A stretch of DNA of 64,000 nucleotides from Duganella aceris (GTDB lineage: Bacteria; Pseudomonadota; Gammaproteobacteria; Burkholderiales; Burkholderiaceae_D), in NCBI RefSeq assembly GCF_011090165.1, contig NZ_JAADJT010000001.1, forward strand, positions 62,001 through 126,000, read 5' to 3'. The position numbers and the translations under genes were made by a program. Below, piece by piece: positions 1-9,205 of this stretch. Position 1 is the first letter of the stretch. The number at the start of each line of letters is the position of its first letter. The notes under the pieces are model-generated. The model made no database searches. It had not been told where the DNA came from and saw only the letters and a program-made list of their open reading frames with translations.

Positions 1-176
1 ACCTGGCCGAGATGACGCTGGAGCAGCTGCGCGCCTTCTCGACGCTGATCGAGGACGACGTGTTCGCCGTGCTGACGCTGGAAGGCTCGGTCGCCGCGCG
101 CGACCACGTCGGCGGCACCGCGCCGAACCAGGTGCGCAAAGCCATCGCCCGCGTGCGCGCGCAGCTGGCCGAGTAA
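1..176 (+). CDS. argH: argininosuccinate lyase, C-terminal fragment
   Basis: This is the 3' end of a gene that begins outside the window. The reading frame starts at base 3 and gives 57 residues before the TAA at 174-176. The tail carries the family's conserved C-terminal blocks, [21 protein letters not shown] and [11 protein letters not shown], which belong to argininosuccinate lyase (the fumarase/aspartase superfamily enzyme that splits argininosuccinate into arginine and fumarate). The catalytic serine loop lies upstream and is not visible. A GC-rich hairpin follows 12 bases after the stop. The assignment rests on the conserved tail only. Confidence 0.88.
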   Translation, partial: LAEMTLEQLRAFSTLIEDDVFAVLTLEGSVAARDHVGGTAPNQVRKAIARVRAQLAE

Positions 177-188
177 GCCCCCACCACC

Positions 189-221
189 CGCCGGGCGCAG
201 GTCACCACCAAGCGCCCGGCG
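189..221 (+). terminator. hairpin after argH
   Basis: A perfect 10-bp inverted repeat (CGCCGGGCGC at 189-198, GCGCCCGGCG at 212-221) has a 13-base loop. It starts 12 bases after the argH stop, so it is a likely transcript end. The downstream bases are A-rich rather than T-rich on this strand, so it is not a classical intrinsic terminator. The rest of 222-348 shows no convincing promoter. Confidence 0.5.
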
Positions 222-348
222 CGGCAAAAAATCCCCTCTCCTGTTGAGCTAGCACAGAACCTCCCCGGCGCGCGCGTTCTAGCGTGATCCCATGGCGGAC
301 CGGCACATCATTCGATGCCCGCCGGAATGCCGAACCTGGGAGGATGAC

Positions 349-2628
349 ATGAACCAACACACACTCTTGCTAGTCGCCTGCCTGCTTGCGGCCCCGTTGC
401 GCGCGGCGGAACTTCAACTGATGTCGGCGCCGGTCCGCATCGCCACGCCGCAGGAGAGCGCGGGCCTGGTGTCGCGCCTGTCGACGCTGGACCACCGCCA
501 GGGGCTGGGCGCCGACTACAGCTTCCGCATCAGCAGCCAGCACCCCGGCGTGACCGGGCAAAAGATCACGCGCGCGCAGCACACCTACAAAGGCCTGCGC
601 GTGCTGGGCTCCGAATCGGTGGTGGTGACCAACCCCGCCGGCGAGATCGTCGGCGTCTCGATCGCCGACCGCCGCCCCGGCCTGGCGCCGAGCGCGGTGA
701 CGCCGGGCGGCGCGCCCACGCCCGACACGCCCGCCGCGCCCGCCACGCCGGCCGACACCGCGCCGGCCATCGGCACCGACGAAGCGATCCGCATCGCGGT
801 GCGGGCGATCGCGCCGCGCGGCACGCACCGCTGGCCGCCCAGCGCCGAGCTGCTGATCTATCCGGTGATGAAAACGGTGCGCGCGCCGTCGGCCGCCGGC
901 AAGTCCGAGGAGCAATTGAACGCCACCGACCTGCAGGAAGTGGTCGACCGCTACGCGCTGGCCTACCTGGTGCAGCTACGGATGGCGCAGGACGGCAAGG
1001 TGATCTACTTCGACGTCGTGGTCGACGCCCGCACCGGCGCCATCATCCAGCAGTGGCCCGCGCTGCAAACGGTGATCGGCAGCGGCAACAGCCAGTACAA
1101 CGGCGTGGTGCCGATCAACACCACGCTGTCCGGCGCCGGCTACCAGATGCTGGACGCCTCGCGCGGCGCAGGCGGCAAGTTCGGCGCGATGGCGATCACC
1201 AACGCCAACCACAGTTCGCCGAACAACCCCGACCCCGGCGGCATCTACACCAACGCCGGCAACACCTGGGGCGACGGCCAGCAGTACAACGGCGGCAGCA
1301 CCAGCAACGCCAACGGCCAGACGGCGGCGGTCAACGCGCTGTGGGGCTTGATGAACACCTACGACACCAACAAGAACGTGCTCGGATGGCAGTCGCTGGA
1401 CGGGAACAACACCGCCACCTACATCGCCGCCCACGTCGGCACCGGCTACGACAACGCCTTCTACGACGACAGCTGCCGCTGCATGTACATCGGCGACGGC
1501 GACTTCTTCCTCAGCCTCGGCTCGATCGACGTGATCGGCCACGAGATGTCGCACGGCGTGACGGCCGCCACGGCGGACCTGATCTACGCCGGCGAATCGG
1601 GCGGCTTGAACGAATCGAACTCCGATATCGGCGGCGAGATGGTCGAAGCCTACGCGCGCAATGGCGGCAGCGGCGGCGCGATACCGGCCGCCGGCAACGA
1701 CTGGATGATGGGCAAGGAGATCAGCCGCAGCGGCGAACCGCTGCGCTGGATGTACAAGCCGCACAAGGACGGCAGCAGCCCGGACGCCTGGAGCGTCAAC
1801 CTGAAGAACCTCGACGTGCACTATTCGAGCGGACCGAATAACCGCATGTTCTACTTCCTGTCGCAGGGCTCCAGCGCCGATCCCGCCAGCGACTACCACA
1901 GCCCCTTCCTGGTCAGGACGCCGGCCGCGATGACCGGTATCGGCAGCGACAAGGCCTACCGCATCTGGTTCAAGGCGCTGACCACCAAGTTCACCTCCTC
2001 CACCAACTACGCCGACGCGCGCGACAAGGTGCTGCAAGCGGCGCAGGAGCTGTACGGCACCGCCTCGAAGGAAGCCATCGCGGTGCAGCGCGCCTATGCC
2101 GCGATCAACGTCGGCGCCGACATCGACGAGCAAGGCGGCGGTGGTGGTGGCGGTGGCGGCGGCGAGACCGAACGGCTGGTCAACGGCGGCTTCGAAAACG
2201 GCGTCACCGGCTGGAGCGGCACCACCGGCGTGATCGGCAACTTCAACGGCCAGGACGCGTATGAAGGCGCGCGCTACGCCTGGCTGGGCGGGAACGGCCG
2301 CCGCGCCACCGAGACGCTGACCCAGCGCGTCGCCATCCCGGCCGACGCCACCAGCGCATCGCTCCGCTTCGCGCTGCACATCGACACCGCCGAAACCGGC
2401 AACACCGTCTACGACCGGCTGATGGTCACCGTCCGCAACGCCAACGGCGGCGCAACCACCACGCTGGCCACCTACACCAACCTGACCCCGGCCGACGGCT
2501 ACCAGCTGCGCAGCTTCGACCTGAGCGCATGGAAGGGACAGACCGTAATCCTGTCGTTCACACTGCGCGAAGACCGTTCGAAGCAAACCTCCTTCGTGCT
2601 CGACAAGGTCAGCCTGCTGACCCGCTGA
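349..2628 (+). CDS. secreted M4 (thermolysin-like) zinc metalloprotease with C-terminal accessory domain
   Basis: A 759-residue exported endopeptidase of the thermolysin/vibriolysin family. The ATG at 349 is chosen because GGGAGG lies just upstream and a signal peptide follows directly (hydrophobic LLLVACLLAAPLRAA). An FTP/PepSY propeptide region comes first. The catalytic domain has H398-E399 and H402 in GHEMSHG, the third zinc ligand E422 in NESNSD, and the transition-state histidine H491 in DVHYSSG. A run of ten glycines (about residues 596-605) links to a roughly 150-residue beta-sandwich-like C-terminal domain containing LVNGGFENG, of the type found on other secreted proteases and possibly substrate-binding. 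All catalytic residues are present, so it should be active after propeptide removal. It stands alone, with no immunity or secretion gene beside it. Confidence 0.93.
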   Translation: MNQHTLLLVACLLAAPLRAAELQLMSAPVRIATPQESAGLVSRLSTLDHRQGLGADYSFRISSQHPGVTGQKITRAQHTYKGLRVLGSESVVVTNPAGEIVGVSIADRRPGLAPSAVTPGGAPTPDTPAAPATPADTAPAIGTDEAIRIAVRAIAPRGTHRWPPSAELLIYPVMKTVRAPSAAGKSEEQLNATDLQEVVDRYALAYLVQLRMAQDGKVIYFDVVVDARTGAIIQQWPALQTVIGSGNSQYNGVVPINTTLSGAGYQMLDASRGAGGKFGAMAITNANHSSPNNPDPGGIYTNAGNTWGDGQQYNGGSTSNANGQTAAVNALWGLMNTYDTNKNVLGWQSLDGNNTATYIAAHVGTGYDNAFYDDSCRCMYIGDGDFFLSLGSIDVIGHEMSHGVTAATADLIYAGESGGLNESNSDIGGEMVEAYARNGGSGGAIPAAGNDWMMGKEISRSGEPLRWMYKPHKDGSSPDAWSVNLKNLDVHYSSGPNNRMFYFLSQGSSADPASDYHSPFLVRTPAAMTGIGSDKAYRIWFKALTTKFTSSTNYADARDKVLQAAQELYGTASKEAIAVQRAYAAINVGADIDEQGGGGGGGGGGETERLVNGGFENGVTGWSGTTGVIGNFNGQDAYEGARYAWLGGNGRRATETLTQRVAIPADATSASLRFALHIDTAETGNTVYDRLMVTVRNANGGATTTLATYTNLTPADGYQLRSFDLSAWKGQTVILSFTLREDRSKQTSFVLDKVSLLTR

Positions 2629-2720
2629 GGGTGCACGCCCAACCCTGCTGCTGGTATCATCGAAGGCATGCGCGGAGCACCAACCGCGCGGCCTCGCATA
2701 ACAACACCAGGGATGTAAAA

Positions 2721-3944
2721 ATGACTATTGGCGGAAACACCATCGAACAGGCTTTGGCTTCCTTGTCCGACATGACGGCGGGCGCGGTCCCGATCGGCAA
2801 GGACGAACACCTGCAACGCATCGCCCGCGCACAAGCCTATATGCAGGCACAAGGCATCGCCGCGATCTACATCAACGCCGGCGCCAACCTCACCTACTTC
2901 ACCGGCACCAAATGGTACGCCAGCGAACGCATGGTCGGCGCCATCCTGCCCGCGCGCGGCGCGATCGAATACATCGCCCCCGCGTTCGAAGAGAGCACGC
3001 TGAAGGACTTCATGCTGGTCGACGGCGACGTCAATTGCTGGCACGAGCACGAGAGCCCGTACCAGCTGTTCATCGGCGTGCTGAAGCGCATGGGCATCGC
3101 CCCGGACGCCGCGCAGGCGCCGCGCATCGGCATCTGCGAAAGCGCCGCCTTCTTCATCTACGACGGCATCCGCCCGCTGGCCGAAGGCTACACGCTGGAG
3201 AACGCGCGCAGCGTGACCGCACACTGCCGCACCCGCAAATCGGCCAACGAGATCGCGTTGATGCAGCGCGCCATGGACATGACGCTGGCCGTGCACGCCG
3301 CCACCGCCGGCATGCTGCGCGAAGGGATCACGACCACCGAGGTGGAAGAATTCATCAACCGCGCGCACCGCAAGGTCGGCGCCTCCGGATCGTATTTCGT
3401 CATCGTGCTGTTCGGCGAAGCGACCGCGTATCCGCACGGCGTCAGCTACGTGCAGACGTTGAAGCCCGGCGACACTGTACTGATCGACACCGGCTGCAAG
3501 CTGCACAACTACATCTCCGACATCACGCGCACCTATGTGTACGGCGAGATCAGCGAGCGCCAGCGCTCGGTATGGAACAGCGAAAAGAAAGCGCAGGCAG
3601 CCGCGTTCGCGGCGGCGCAATTGGGCGTGCCGTGCGAGCAGGTCGACCAGGCCGCGCGCCGCTCGCTGGAAGCCGACGGCTTCGGCCCCGGCTACAAGCT
3701 GCCAGGCCTGCCGCACCGCACCGGCCACGGCATCGGCCTGGACATCCACGAATGGCCCTACCTGGTCGGCGGCGACAAGACCCCACTGGACGTCGGCATG
3801 TGCTTCTCGAACGAACCGATGATCTGCATCCCCGGCGAATTCGGCGTGCGCCACGAAGACCATTTCTACATGACCGAAACCGGCCCGAAATGGTTCACCG
3901 AACCAGCCCACAGCATCGACGACCCGTTCGGCCTGCGAAAATAG
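2721..3944 (+). CDS. M24 family Xaa-Pro peptidase
   Basis: A 407-residue cytoplasmic peptidase with a creatinase-type N-terminal domain and a pita-bread M24 domain. All five di-metal ligands are visible: D256 (LIDTG), D267 (ISDITRT), H336 (TGHGIG), E365 (SNEP) and E379 (RHED). The ATG at 2721 is preferred over longer in-frame possibilities because AGGGATG lies 7 bases upstream and homologues begin near here. It probably removes N-terminal residues before proline, although creatinase-like enzymes of this fold can act on other substrates. The stop codon is only 6 bases from the convergent paaZ stop, leaving no space for a terminator. Confidence 0.88.
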   Translation: MTIGGNTIEQALASLSDMTAGAVPIGKDEHLQRIARAQAYMQAQGIAAIYINAGANLTYFTGTKWYASERMVGAILPARGAIEYIAPAFEESTLKDFMLVDGDVNCWHEHESPYQLFIGVLKRMGIAPDAAQAPRIGICESAAFFIYDGIRPLAEGYTLENARSVTAHCRTRKSANEIALMQRAMDMTLAVHAATAGMLREGITTTEVEEFINRAHRKVGASGSYFVIVLFGEATAYPHGVSYVQTLKPGDTVLIDTGCKLHNYISDITRTYVYGEISERQRSVWNSEKKAQAAAFAAAQLGVPCEQVDQAARRSLEADGFGPGYKLPGLPHRTGHGIGLDIHEWPYLVGGDKTPLDVGMCFSNEPMICIPGEFGVRHEDHFYMTETGPKWFTEPAHSIDDPFGLRK

Positions 3945-3950
3945 GACTTC

Positions 3951-6002
3951 TTAAGAGCGTTTCATCACCAGCGTCAGGATGTCGTAGCTGGCCACCAGTT
4001 CGTCGCGCTGGTTGGTGATCTGGACGTCCCAGGCGACCACGCCCTGGCCGACGCCTTTGTCGTCGGTGCGGTTGCGGTCGACCTTGCGCTTGCAGGTCAG
4101 GCGCGCGCGGATGGTGTCGCCGATCGCCACCGGGGTGATGAAGCGCAGGTTGTCCAGGCCGTAGTTGGCCAGCACCGGCCCCGGCGCCGGCGAGACGAAC
4201 AGCCCCGCCGCCGCCGACAGCACGAAGTAGCCGTGCGCGATGCGCTGGCCGAACTGCGTGTCCTTGGCGGCGATGTCGTCGAAGTGCATGTAGAAGTAGT
4301 CGCCCGACACGCCGCCGAAATTGACGATGTCCGCTTCGCTGACGGTGCGGCGGTGGGTCAGCAGCGAATCGCCCATCTTCAAATCTTCGAAGTGCTTGCG
4401 GAACGGGTGCACTTCGCTTTCCTGCACCTTGGCGCCGCGCACGTATTCGCCGGTGACGGCGGCCAGCATCGTCGGCGAGCCTTGCACCGCCGCGCGTTGC
4501 AGGAAGTGGCGCACGGCGCGGATGCCGCCCAGCTCCTCGCCGCCGCCGGCGCGGCCCGGACCACCGTGCTTCAACTGCGGCAGCGGCGAGCCGTGGCCGG
4601 TCGAATCGACCGAGGCTTCGCGCTCCAGGATCAGCACGCGGCCGTGCGAAGCGGCCGCCATCGGCACGGCATAGGCGGCGATCGCCGGTTCCTTCGTCAC
4701 CAAAGTCGACACCAGCGAGCCCTTGCCGCGCGCCGCCAAGGCCAGCGCTTCGTCGATGCCGTTGTAGCTGATGATGGTGCTGACCGGGCCGAAGGCTTCG
4801 ATGTCGTGCACCGCGTCGTTGCGCATGCCGTCGCGGCACAGCAGCAGCGTCGGCGCGAAGAAGGAGCCGTCCGACACGCCGTCGCCGACCGGCTTGAAGC
4901 CGTCGCGCTCACCGAACAAGACTTCGTTGCCGCTTGCGAGCAACGCCAAGCGCTCGGCGACGTCGCGCTGCTGGTCCTTGGACGCCAAGGCGCCCATGCG
5001 CACGCCCTCCACCGACGGATCGCCGACGCTGATCTTGGCCAGCCGCTCGCGCAGCCGCGTGCCGACCGCGTCGACCATATGCTCCGGCACGATGACGCGG
5101 CGGATGGCGGTGCACTTCTGCCCGGCCTTGCCGGTCATCTCGCGCGCCACCTCCTTGACGAACAAATCGAATTCGGGATCGTCGGCCGACACGTCCGGCG
5201 CCAGGATCGCGCAGTTGAGCGAGTCCGCTTCGGCGGTGAACGGCACCGAGTTGGCGATCAGGTTGCGGTTGACGCGCAATTTGGCGGCGGTGTCGGCCGA
5301 GCCGGTGAAGGTGACCACGTCGGCGCCGCCCAGGCGGTCCAGCAGATCGCCGGTGCCGCCGATCACCAGTTGCAGCGCGCCTTCCGGCAGCAGGCCGGAT
5401 TCGTGGATCATGCGCACCACGGCTTCGGTCAGGTAGCTGGTGGCGGTGGCGGGCTTGCCGATGCACGGCATCGCGGCCAGGAAGCTCGGCGCGAATTTCT
5501 CCAACAGGCCCCAGATCGGGAAGTTGAAGGCGTTGATGTGCACCGCCAGGCCACCGCGCGGCACCAGGATGTGGGTGCCGGCGAAGCCGCCGTTCTTGCC
5601 GAGCGCGATCGCCAGACCTTCATGCAGCACGTTGGACGACGGCAGTTCGCGGCTGCCCATGCTGGCGTAGGCGAACAGCGTGCCGGTGCCGCCCTCGATG
5701 TCGACCCAGCTGTCGGCGCGGGTGGCGCCGGTCAGGTGCGAGATCGCGTACAGCTCTTCCTTGCGGCTGGCCAGGTACAGCGCCAGCGCCTTCAGGCGCG
5801 CGGCGCGCTGCTGGAAGTCCAGCTTCATCAAGCCGGGCACGCCGGTCTTGCGGGCATAGGTGACGGCTTCGTCGAAGTCGATCCGCTCGGCGTGGGTGTT
5901 GTAGATCAGCGAGTTGTTCAAGGCGCTGCGCAGCGGGGTGGCGGCTTCGTTGCCGATCCAGCGGCCGGCGATCAGGCTTTGCAGGGTCGATATTTGTGGC
6001 AT
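3951..6002 (-). CDS. paaZ: PaaZ, oxepin-CoA hydrolase / 3-oxo-5,6-dehydrosuberyl-CoA semialdehyde dehydrogenase
   Basis: A 683-residue bifunctional enzyme that opens the oxepin-CoA ring and oxidises the resulting aldehyde in phenylacetate degradation. The N-terminal two thirds are an aldehyde dehydrogenase with catalytic C297 in GQKCTA and the EADS glutamate segment. The C-terminal third is a MaoC-type hydratase with D568 and H573 in SGDYFYMH. The spacing matches that of E. coli PaaZ (681 residues). The ATG is preceded by GGAG. It is the last gene of the paa operon, 40 bases after paaY. Its 3' end faces the M24 peptidase gene. Confidence 0.96.
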   Translation of the reverse strand: MPQISTLQSLIAGRWIGNEAATPLRSALNNSLIYNTHAERIDFDEAVTYARKTGVPGLMKLDFQQRAARLKALALYLASRKEELYAISHLTGATRADSWVDIEGGTGTLFAYASMGSRELPSSNVLHEGLAIALGKNGGFAGTHILVPRGGLAVHINAFNFPIWGLLEKFAPSFLAAMPCIGKPATATSYLTEAVVRMIHESGLLPEGALQLVIGGTGDLLDRLGGADVVTFTGSADTAAKLRVNRNLIANSVPFTAEADSLNCAILAPDVSADDPEFDLFVKEVAREMTGKAGQKCTAIRRVIVPEHMVDAVGTRLRERLAKISVGDPSVEGVRMGALASKDQQRDVAERLALLASGNEVLFGERDGFKPVGDGVSDGSFFAPTLLLCRDGMRNDAVHDIEAFGPVSTIISYNGIDEALALAARGKGSLVSTLVTKEPAIAAYAVPMAAASHGRVLILEREASVDSTGHGSPLPQLKHGGPGRAGGGEELGGIRAVRHFLQRAAVQGSPTMLAAVTGEYVRGAKVQESEVHPFRKHFEDLKMGDSLLTHRRTVSEADIVNFGGVSGDYFYMHFDDIAAKDTQFGQRIAHGYFVLSAAAGLFVSPAPGPVLANYGLDNLRFITPVAIGDTIRARLTCKRKVDRNRTDDKGVGQGVVAWDVQITNQRDELVASYDILTLVMKRS

Positions 6003-6042
6003 GGTGCGGTCTCCGTGAATTGCGTTGTGGCGGCGGCCCGGC

Positions 6043-6654
6043 TCAGGCCGAGGCGTTCTTGTGCAGGTGCAGCGGCATCGAGCTTTCCCATTCGATGCGT
6101 TTGCGGTCCGCTTCGACTTCGGTCAGCGCTTCGACTTCGCGCATGGTGTTCATCGAGCGCACCGCCAGTTCCTGGTACTGGCCGGTGCCCTCGGTCTTCC
6201 ATTTGATCTCGTCGTCGCGCAGTGCGCGCGCGACCTTGGCCGGCGTGCCGACCACCAGGCTGCGCGGCGGCACCTCCATGCCGGCGCGGACGAAGCTCAT
6301 GGCGGCGACGATGCTGTCGGCGCCGATGACGGCGTTGTCCATGATGACGCTGTTCATGCCGACCAGCGCGTTGCGGCCGATGCGGCAGCCGTGCAGCACC
6401 GCGCCGTGGCCGATATGGCCGTCGCGTTCCACCACCGTGTCGCAGCCGGGGAAGCCGTGCATGACGCAGGTGTCCTGCAGATTGGCGCCCTCCTCCAGCA
6501 CCAGCCGGCCGAAGTCGCCGCGCAGCGACGCCAGCGGACCGATATAGCAACGCGGCCCGACGATGACGTCGCCGATCAGCACCGCGCTGGGATGCACGTA
6601 GGCGGTCGGGTGGACCACCGGCGTGACGCCATTGATTTCATAGACCTTGACCAT
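6043..6654 (-). CDS. paaY: PaaY, left-handed beta-helix thioesterase of the paa pathway
   Basis: A 203-residue hexapeptide-repeat (left-handed beta helix) protein of the gamma-carbonic-anhydrase class. The metal-binding histidines appear in CVMHGF and [11 protein letters not shown]. PaaY homologues hydrolyse dead-end CoA esters such as 2-hydroxycyclohepta-1,4,6-triene-1-formyl-CoA, which form when ring opening stalls, so its position next to paaZ makes sense. The ATG lies 3 bases from the paaJ stop, so translation is probably coupled. Length and C-terminal helical tail match the family. Confidence 0.92.
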   Translation of the reverse strand: MVKVYEINGVTPVVHPTAYVHPSAVLIGDVIVGPRCYIGPLASLRGDFGRLVLEEGANLQDTCVMHGFPGCDTVVERDGHIGHGAVLHGCRIGRNALVGMNSVIMDNAVIGADSIVAAMSFVRAGMEVPPRSLVVGTPAKVARALRDDEIKWKTEGTGQYQELAVRSMNTMREVEALTEVEADRKRIEWESSMPLHLHKNASA

Positions 6655-6657
6655 GGC

Positions 6658-7872
6658 TCAGACCCGCTCGATGACGAGGGCGATGCCTTGCCCGACGCCG
6701 ATGCACATGGTGCACAGCGCGTAGCGGCCGCCGGTGCGCTCCAGCTGGTGCAGCGCCGCCAGCACCAGCCGCGCGCCGGACGCGCCCAACGGGTGGCCGA
6801 TGGCGATCGCGCCGCCGTTCGGGTTGACGTGCGGCGCATCGTCGGCCAGGCCGAGGTCGCGCGTCACCGCCAGTCCCTGCGCGGCGAAGGCTTCGTTCAA
6901 TTCGATCACGTCCATCTGGTCGATCGTCAGGCCGACCTGCGCCAGCACTTTCTTCGATGCCGGCGACGGGCCGAAGCCCATGATGCGCGGCGCCAGCCCG
7001 GCGGTGGCCATGCCCAGCACGCGGGCGCGCTTGCGCAGGCCGTATTGCTCGGCCGCCGTCGCGGAGGCCAGCAGGATGGCGCAGGCGCCGTCGTTGACGC
7101 CGGACGCGTTGCCCGCCGTGACGCTGCCGTCCGGCCGCACCACGCCTTTCAGCTTGGCCAGCATCTCGACGGTGGTGTCGGGACGCGGGTGCTCGTCGGT
7201 GTCGAAGATCTTCGCCTCGCCGGCGGCGCGGCGGCTCTGCGGCAGCGTGACCGGCACGATCTCGCTGGCGAACACCCCGGCGGCGTGGGCGGCGGCCCAG
7301 CGTTGCTGGCTGCGCACCGCGAACGCGTCCTGGTCGGCGCGGCTGATGCCGAATTCCTGCGCGACGTTTTCGGCCGTCTCCGGCATCGAGTCGACGCCGT
7401 GCGCCGCCTTCATCAGCGGATTGACGAAGCGCCAGCCGATGGTGGTGTCCTCGATCTTGGCGGCGCGCGAGTAGGCGCTGTCGGCCTTGCCCATGACGAA
7501 CGGCGCGCGCGTCATGCTTTCGACGCCGCCGGCGATGATCAGTTGTGCCTCGCCGGACTTGATGGCGCGCGCGGCCAGGCCCACCGCGTCCAGCGACGAG
7601 CCGCACAGGCGGTTGATGGTGTTGGCCGGCACGTCGACCGGCAGGCCGGCCAGCAGCGCGGCCATGCGGCCGACGTTGCGGTTGTCTTCGCCGGCGCCGT
7701 TGGCGCAGCCGTAGTAGACGTCGTCCACCTTGGACCAGTCGACGCCGGGATTGCGCGCGATCAGCGCGGCGATGGGCAGCGCGGCCAGGTCGTCGGCGCG
7801 CACGCCGGCCAGGGCGCCACCGTAGCGGCCGAACGGGGTGCGGATGGCGTCACAGATGAATGCATCGAACAT
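6658..7872 (-). CDS. paaJ: 3-oxoadipyl-CoA / 3-oxo-5,6-dehydrosuberyl-CoA thiolase
   Basis: A 404-residue thiolase that carries out the two CoA-dependent cleavages of the pathway. The nucleophilic cysteine sits in NRLCGSSLDAV, the histidine in GGAIAIGHPLGASG, and the second cysteine in CTMCIGVGQG. Sequence and position fit PaaJ; the closely related PcaF of protocatechuate breakdown cannot be excluded by sequence alone, but context settles it. AAGGAG lies just before the ATG. It is 9 bases downstream of paaK. Confidence 0.95.
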   Translation of the reverse strand: MFDAFICDAIRTPFGRYGGALAGVRADDLAALPIAALIARNPGVDWSKVDDVYYGCANGAGEDNRNVGRMAALLAGLPVDVPANTINRLCGSSLDAVGLAARAIKSGEAQLIIAGGVESMTRAPFVMGKADSAYSRAAKIEDTTIGWRFVNPLMKAAHGVDSMPETAENVAQEFGISRADQDAFAVRSQQRWAAAHAAGVFASEIVPVTLPQSRRAAGEAKIFDTDEHPRPDTTVEMLAKLKGVVRPDGSVTAGNASGVNDGACAILLASATAAEQYGLRKRARVLGMATAGLAPRIMGFGPSPASKKVLAQVGLTIDQMDVIELNEAFAAQGLAVTRDLGLADDAPHVNPNGGAIAIGHPLGASGARLVLAALHQLERTGGRYALCTMCIGVGQGIALVIERV

Positions 7873-7881
7873 GGAGTCTCC

Positions 7882-9192
7882 TTAATTTTTCGGGCGCTGG
7901 TCGACCACGCGCCGGGCCTTGCCGGTCAGCGTGCGTTCGATGCCGTTGGCCGGCAGCAGGCGCACCTTGGTGCTGACGCCGACGTGGGTCTTGATGCGTT
8001 GTTCCAGCTCGCTCGCCAGCGCTTCGGTCTCGCCGGCCGGGGTGTCGGGGCGCAGCTCGGCCAGCACCTCCAGCTTGTCGAGATGGCCGTCACGGCTGAT
8101 CACCAACTGGTATTGCGGCGCCAGTTTCGGCATCTTGCAGATCAGTTCTTCGATCTGGGTCGGGAACACGTTGACGCCACGGATGATCAGCATGTCGTCC
8201 GAGCGCCCGGTGATCTTGCCGATGCGGCGCATCGAACGCGATGTCGCCGGCAGCAGGCGTGTGAGGTCGCGCGTGCGGTAGCGGATGATCGGCAGCGCTT
8301 CCTTGCTGAGCGAGGTGAAGACCAGCTCGCCCTCTTCGCCGTCGGGCAGCACTTCGCCGGTTTCGGGGTCAATGATCTCCGGGTAGAAATGGTCTTCCCA
8401 GATCACCGGGCCATCCTTGCTCTCGATGCATTCGCTGGCGACGCCGGGGCCCATCACTTCGGACAGGCCGTAGATGTCGACCGCGTCGATGCCGGCGCGC
8501 TGTTCGATCTCCTTGCGCATGGCGTCGGTCCACGGTTCGGCGCCGAAGATGCCGACCTTGAGCGAGCTGGCGGCGGGATCCAGGCCCTGGCGCGTGAATT
8601 CCTCGATGATGTTCAACATGTACGACGGCGTGACCATGATGATGGACGGCTTGAAGTCCTGGATCAGCTGCACCTGTTTTTCGGTCTGGCCGCCGGACAT
8701 CGGGATCACCGTGCAGCCGAGGCGTTCGGCGCCGTAGTGCGCGCCAAGGCCACCGGTGAACAGGCCGTAGCCATAGGAGATGTGCACCATGTCGCCACGG
8801 CGCCCGCCGGCGGCGCGGATCGAGCGCGCGACCACGTTGGCCCAGGTGTCGATGTCGTTCTGGGTGTAGCCGACCACGGTCGGCTTGCCGGTGGTGCCGC
8901 TGGATGCGTGCACGCGGACCACACGGTCCTGCGGCACGGCGAACATGCCGAACGGGTAGTTGTCGCGCAGTTCCTTCTTGCCGGTGAAGGGGAACTTGGC
9001 CAGGTCGGCCAGCGTCTTCAGGTCGTCGGGGTGGACGCCGGCGGCGTCGAAGGCGGCGCGGTAGTGGGCGACGTTGTCATAGGCGTGCTTGAGCGACCAT
9101 TGCATGCGTTGCAGTTGCAGGGCTTGCAGTTCGTCCTTGCTGGCGAGTTCGATCGGTTCCAGGTCGGACGGTGCCGGGATACGTTGGACCAT
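7882..9192 (-). CDS. paaK: phenylacetate-CoA ligase
   Basis: A 436-residue AMP-forming ligase that activates phenylacetate to phenylacetyl-CoA, the first step of the pathway and the source of the PaaX effector. The P-loop-like SSGTTGKPTVVGYT and YGLSEVMGPGVA are visible, and the C-terminal lid domain is complete. GAGGAG precedes the ATG. The gene follows paaI by 13 bases. Confidence 0.96.
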   Translation of the reverse strand: MVQRIPAPSDLEPIELASKDELQALQLQRMQWSLKHAYDNVAHYRAAFDAAGVHPDDLKTLADLAKFPFTGKKELRDNYPFGMFAVPQDRVVRVHASSGTTGKPTVVGYTQNDIDTWANVVARSIRAAGGRRGDMVHISYGYGLFTGGLGAHYGAERLGCTVIPMSGGQTEKQVQLIQDFKPSIIMVTPSYMLNIIEEFTRQGLDPAASSLKVGIFGAEPWTDAMRKEIEQRAGIDAVDIYGLSEVMGPGVASECIESKDGPVIWEDHFYPEIIDPETGEVLPDGEEGELVFTSLSKEALPIIRYRTRDLTRLLPATSRSMRRIGKITGRSDDMLIIRGVNVFPTQIEELICKMPKLAPQYQLVISRDGHLDKLEVLAELRPDTPAGETEALASELEQRIKTHVGVSTKVRLLPANGIERTLTGKARRVVDQRPKN

Positions 9193-9205
9193 ATTTGTCT
9201 CCTCT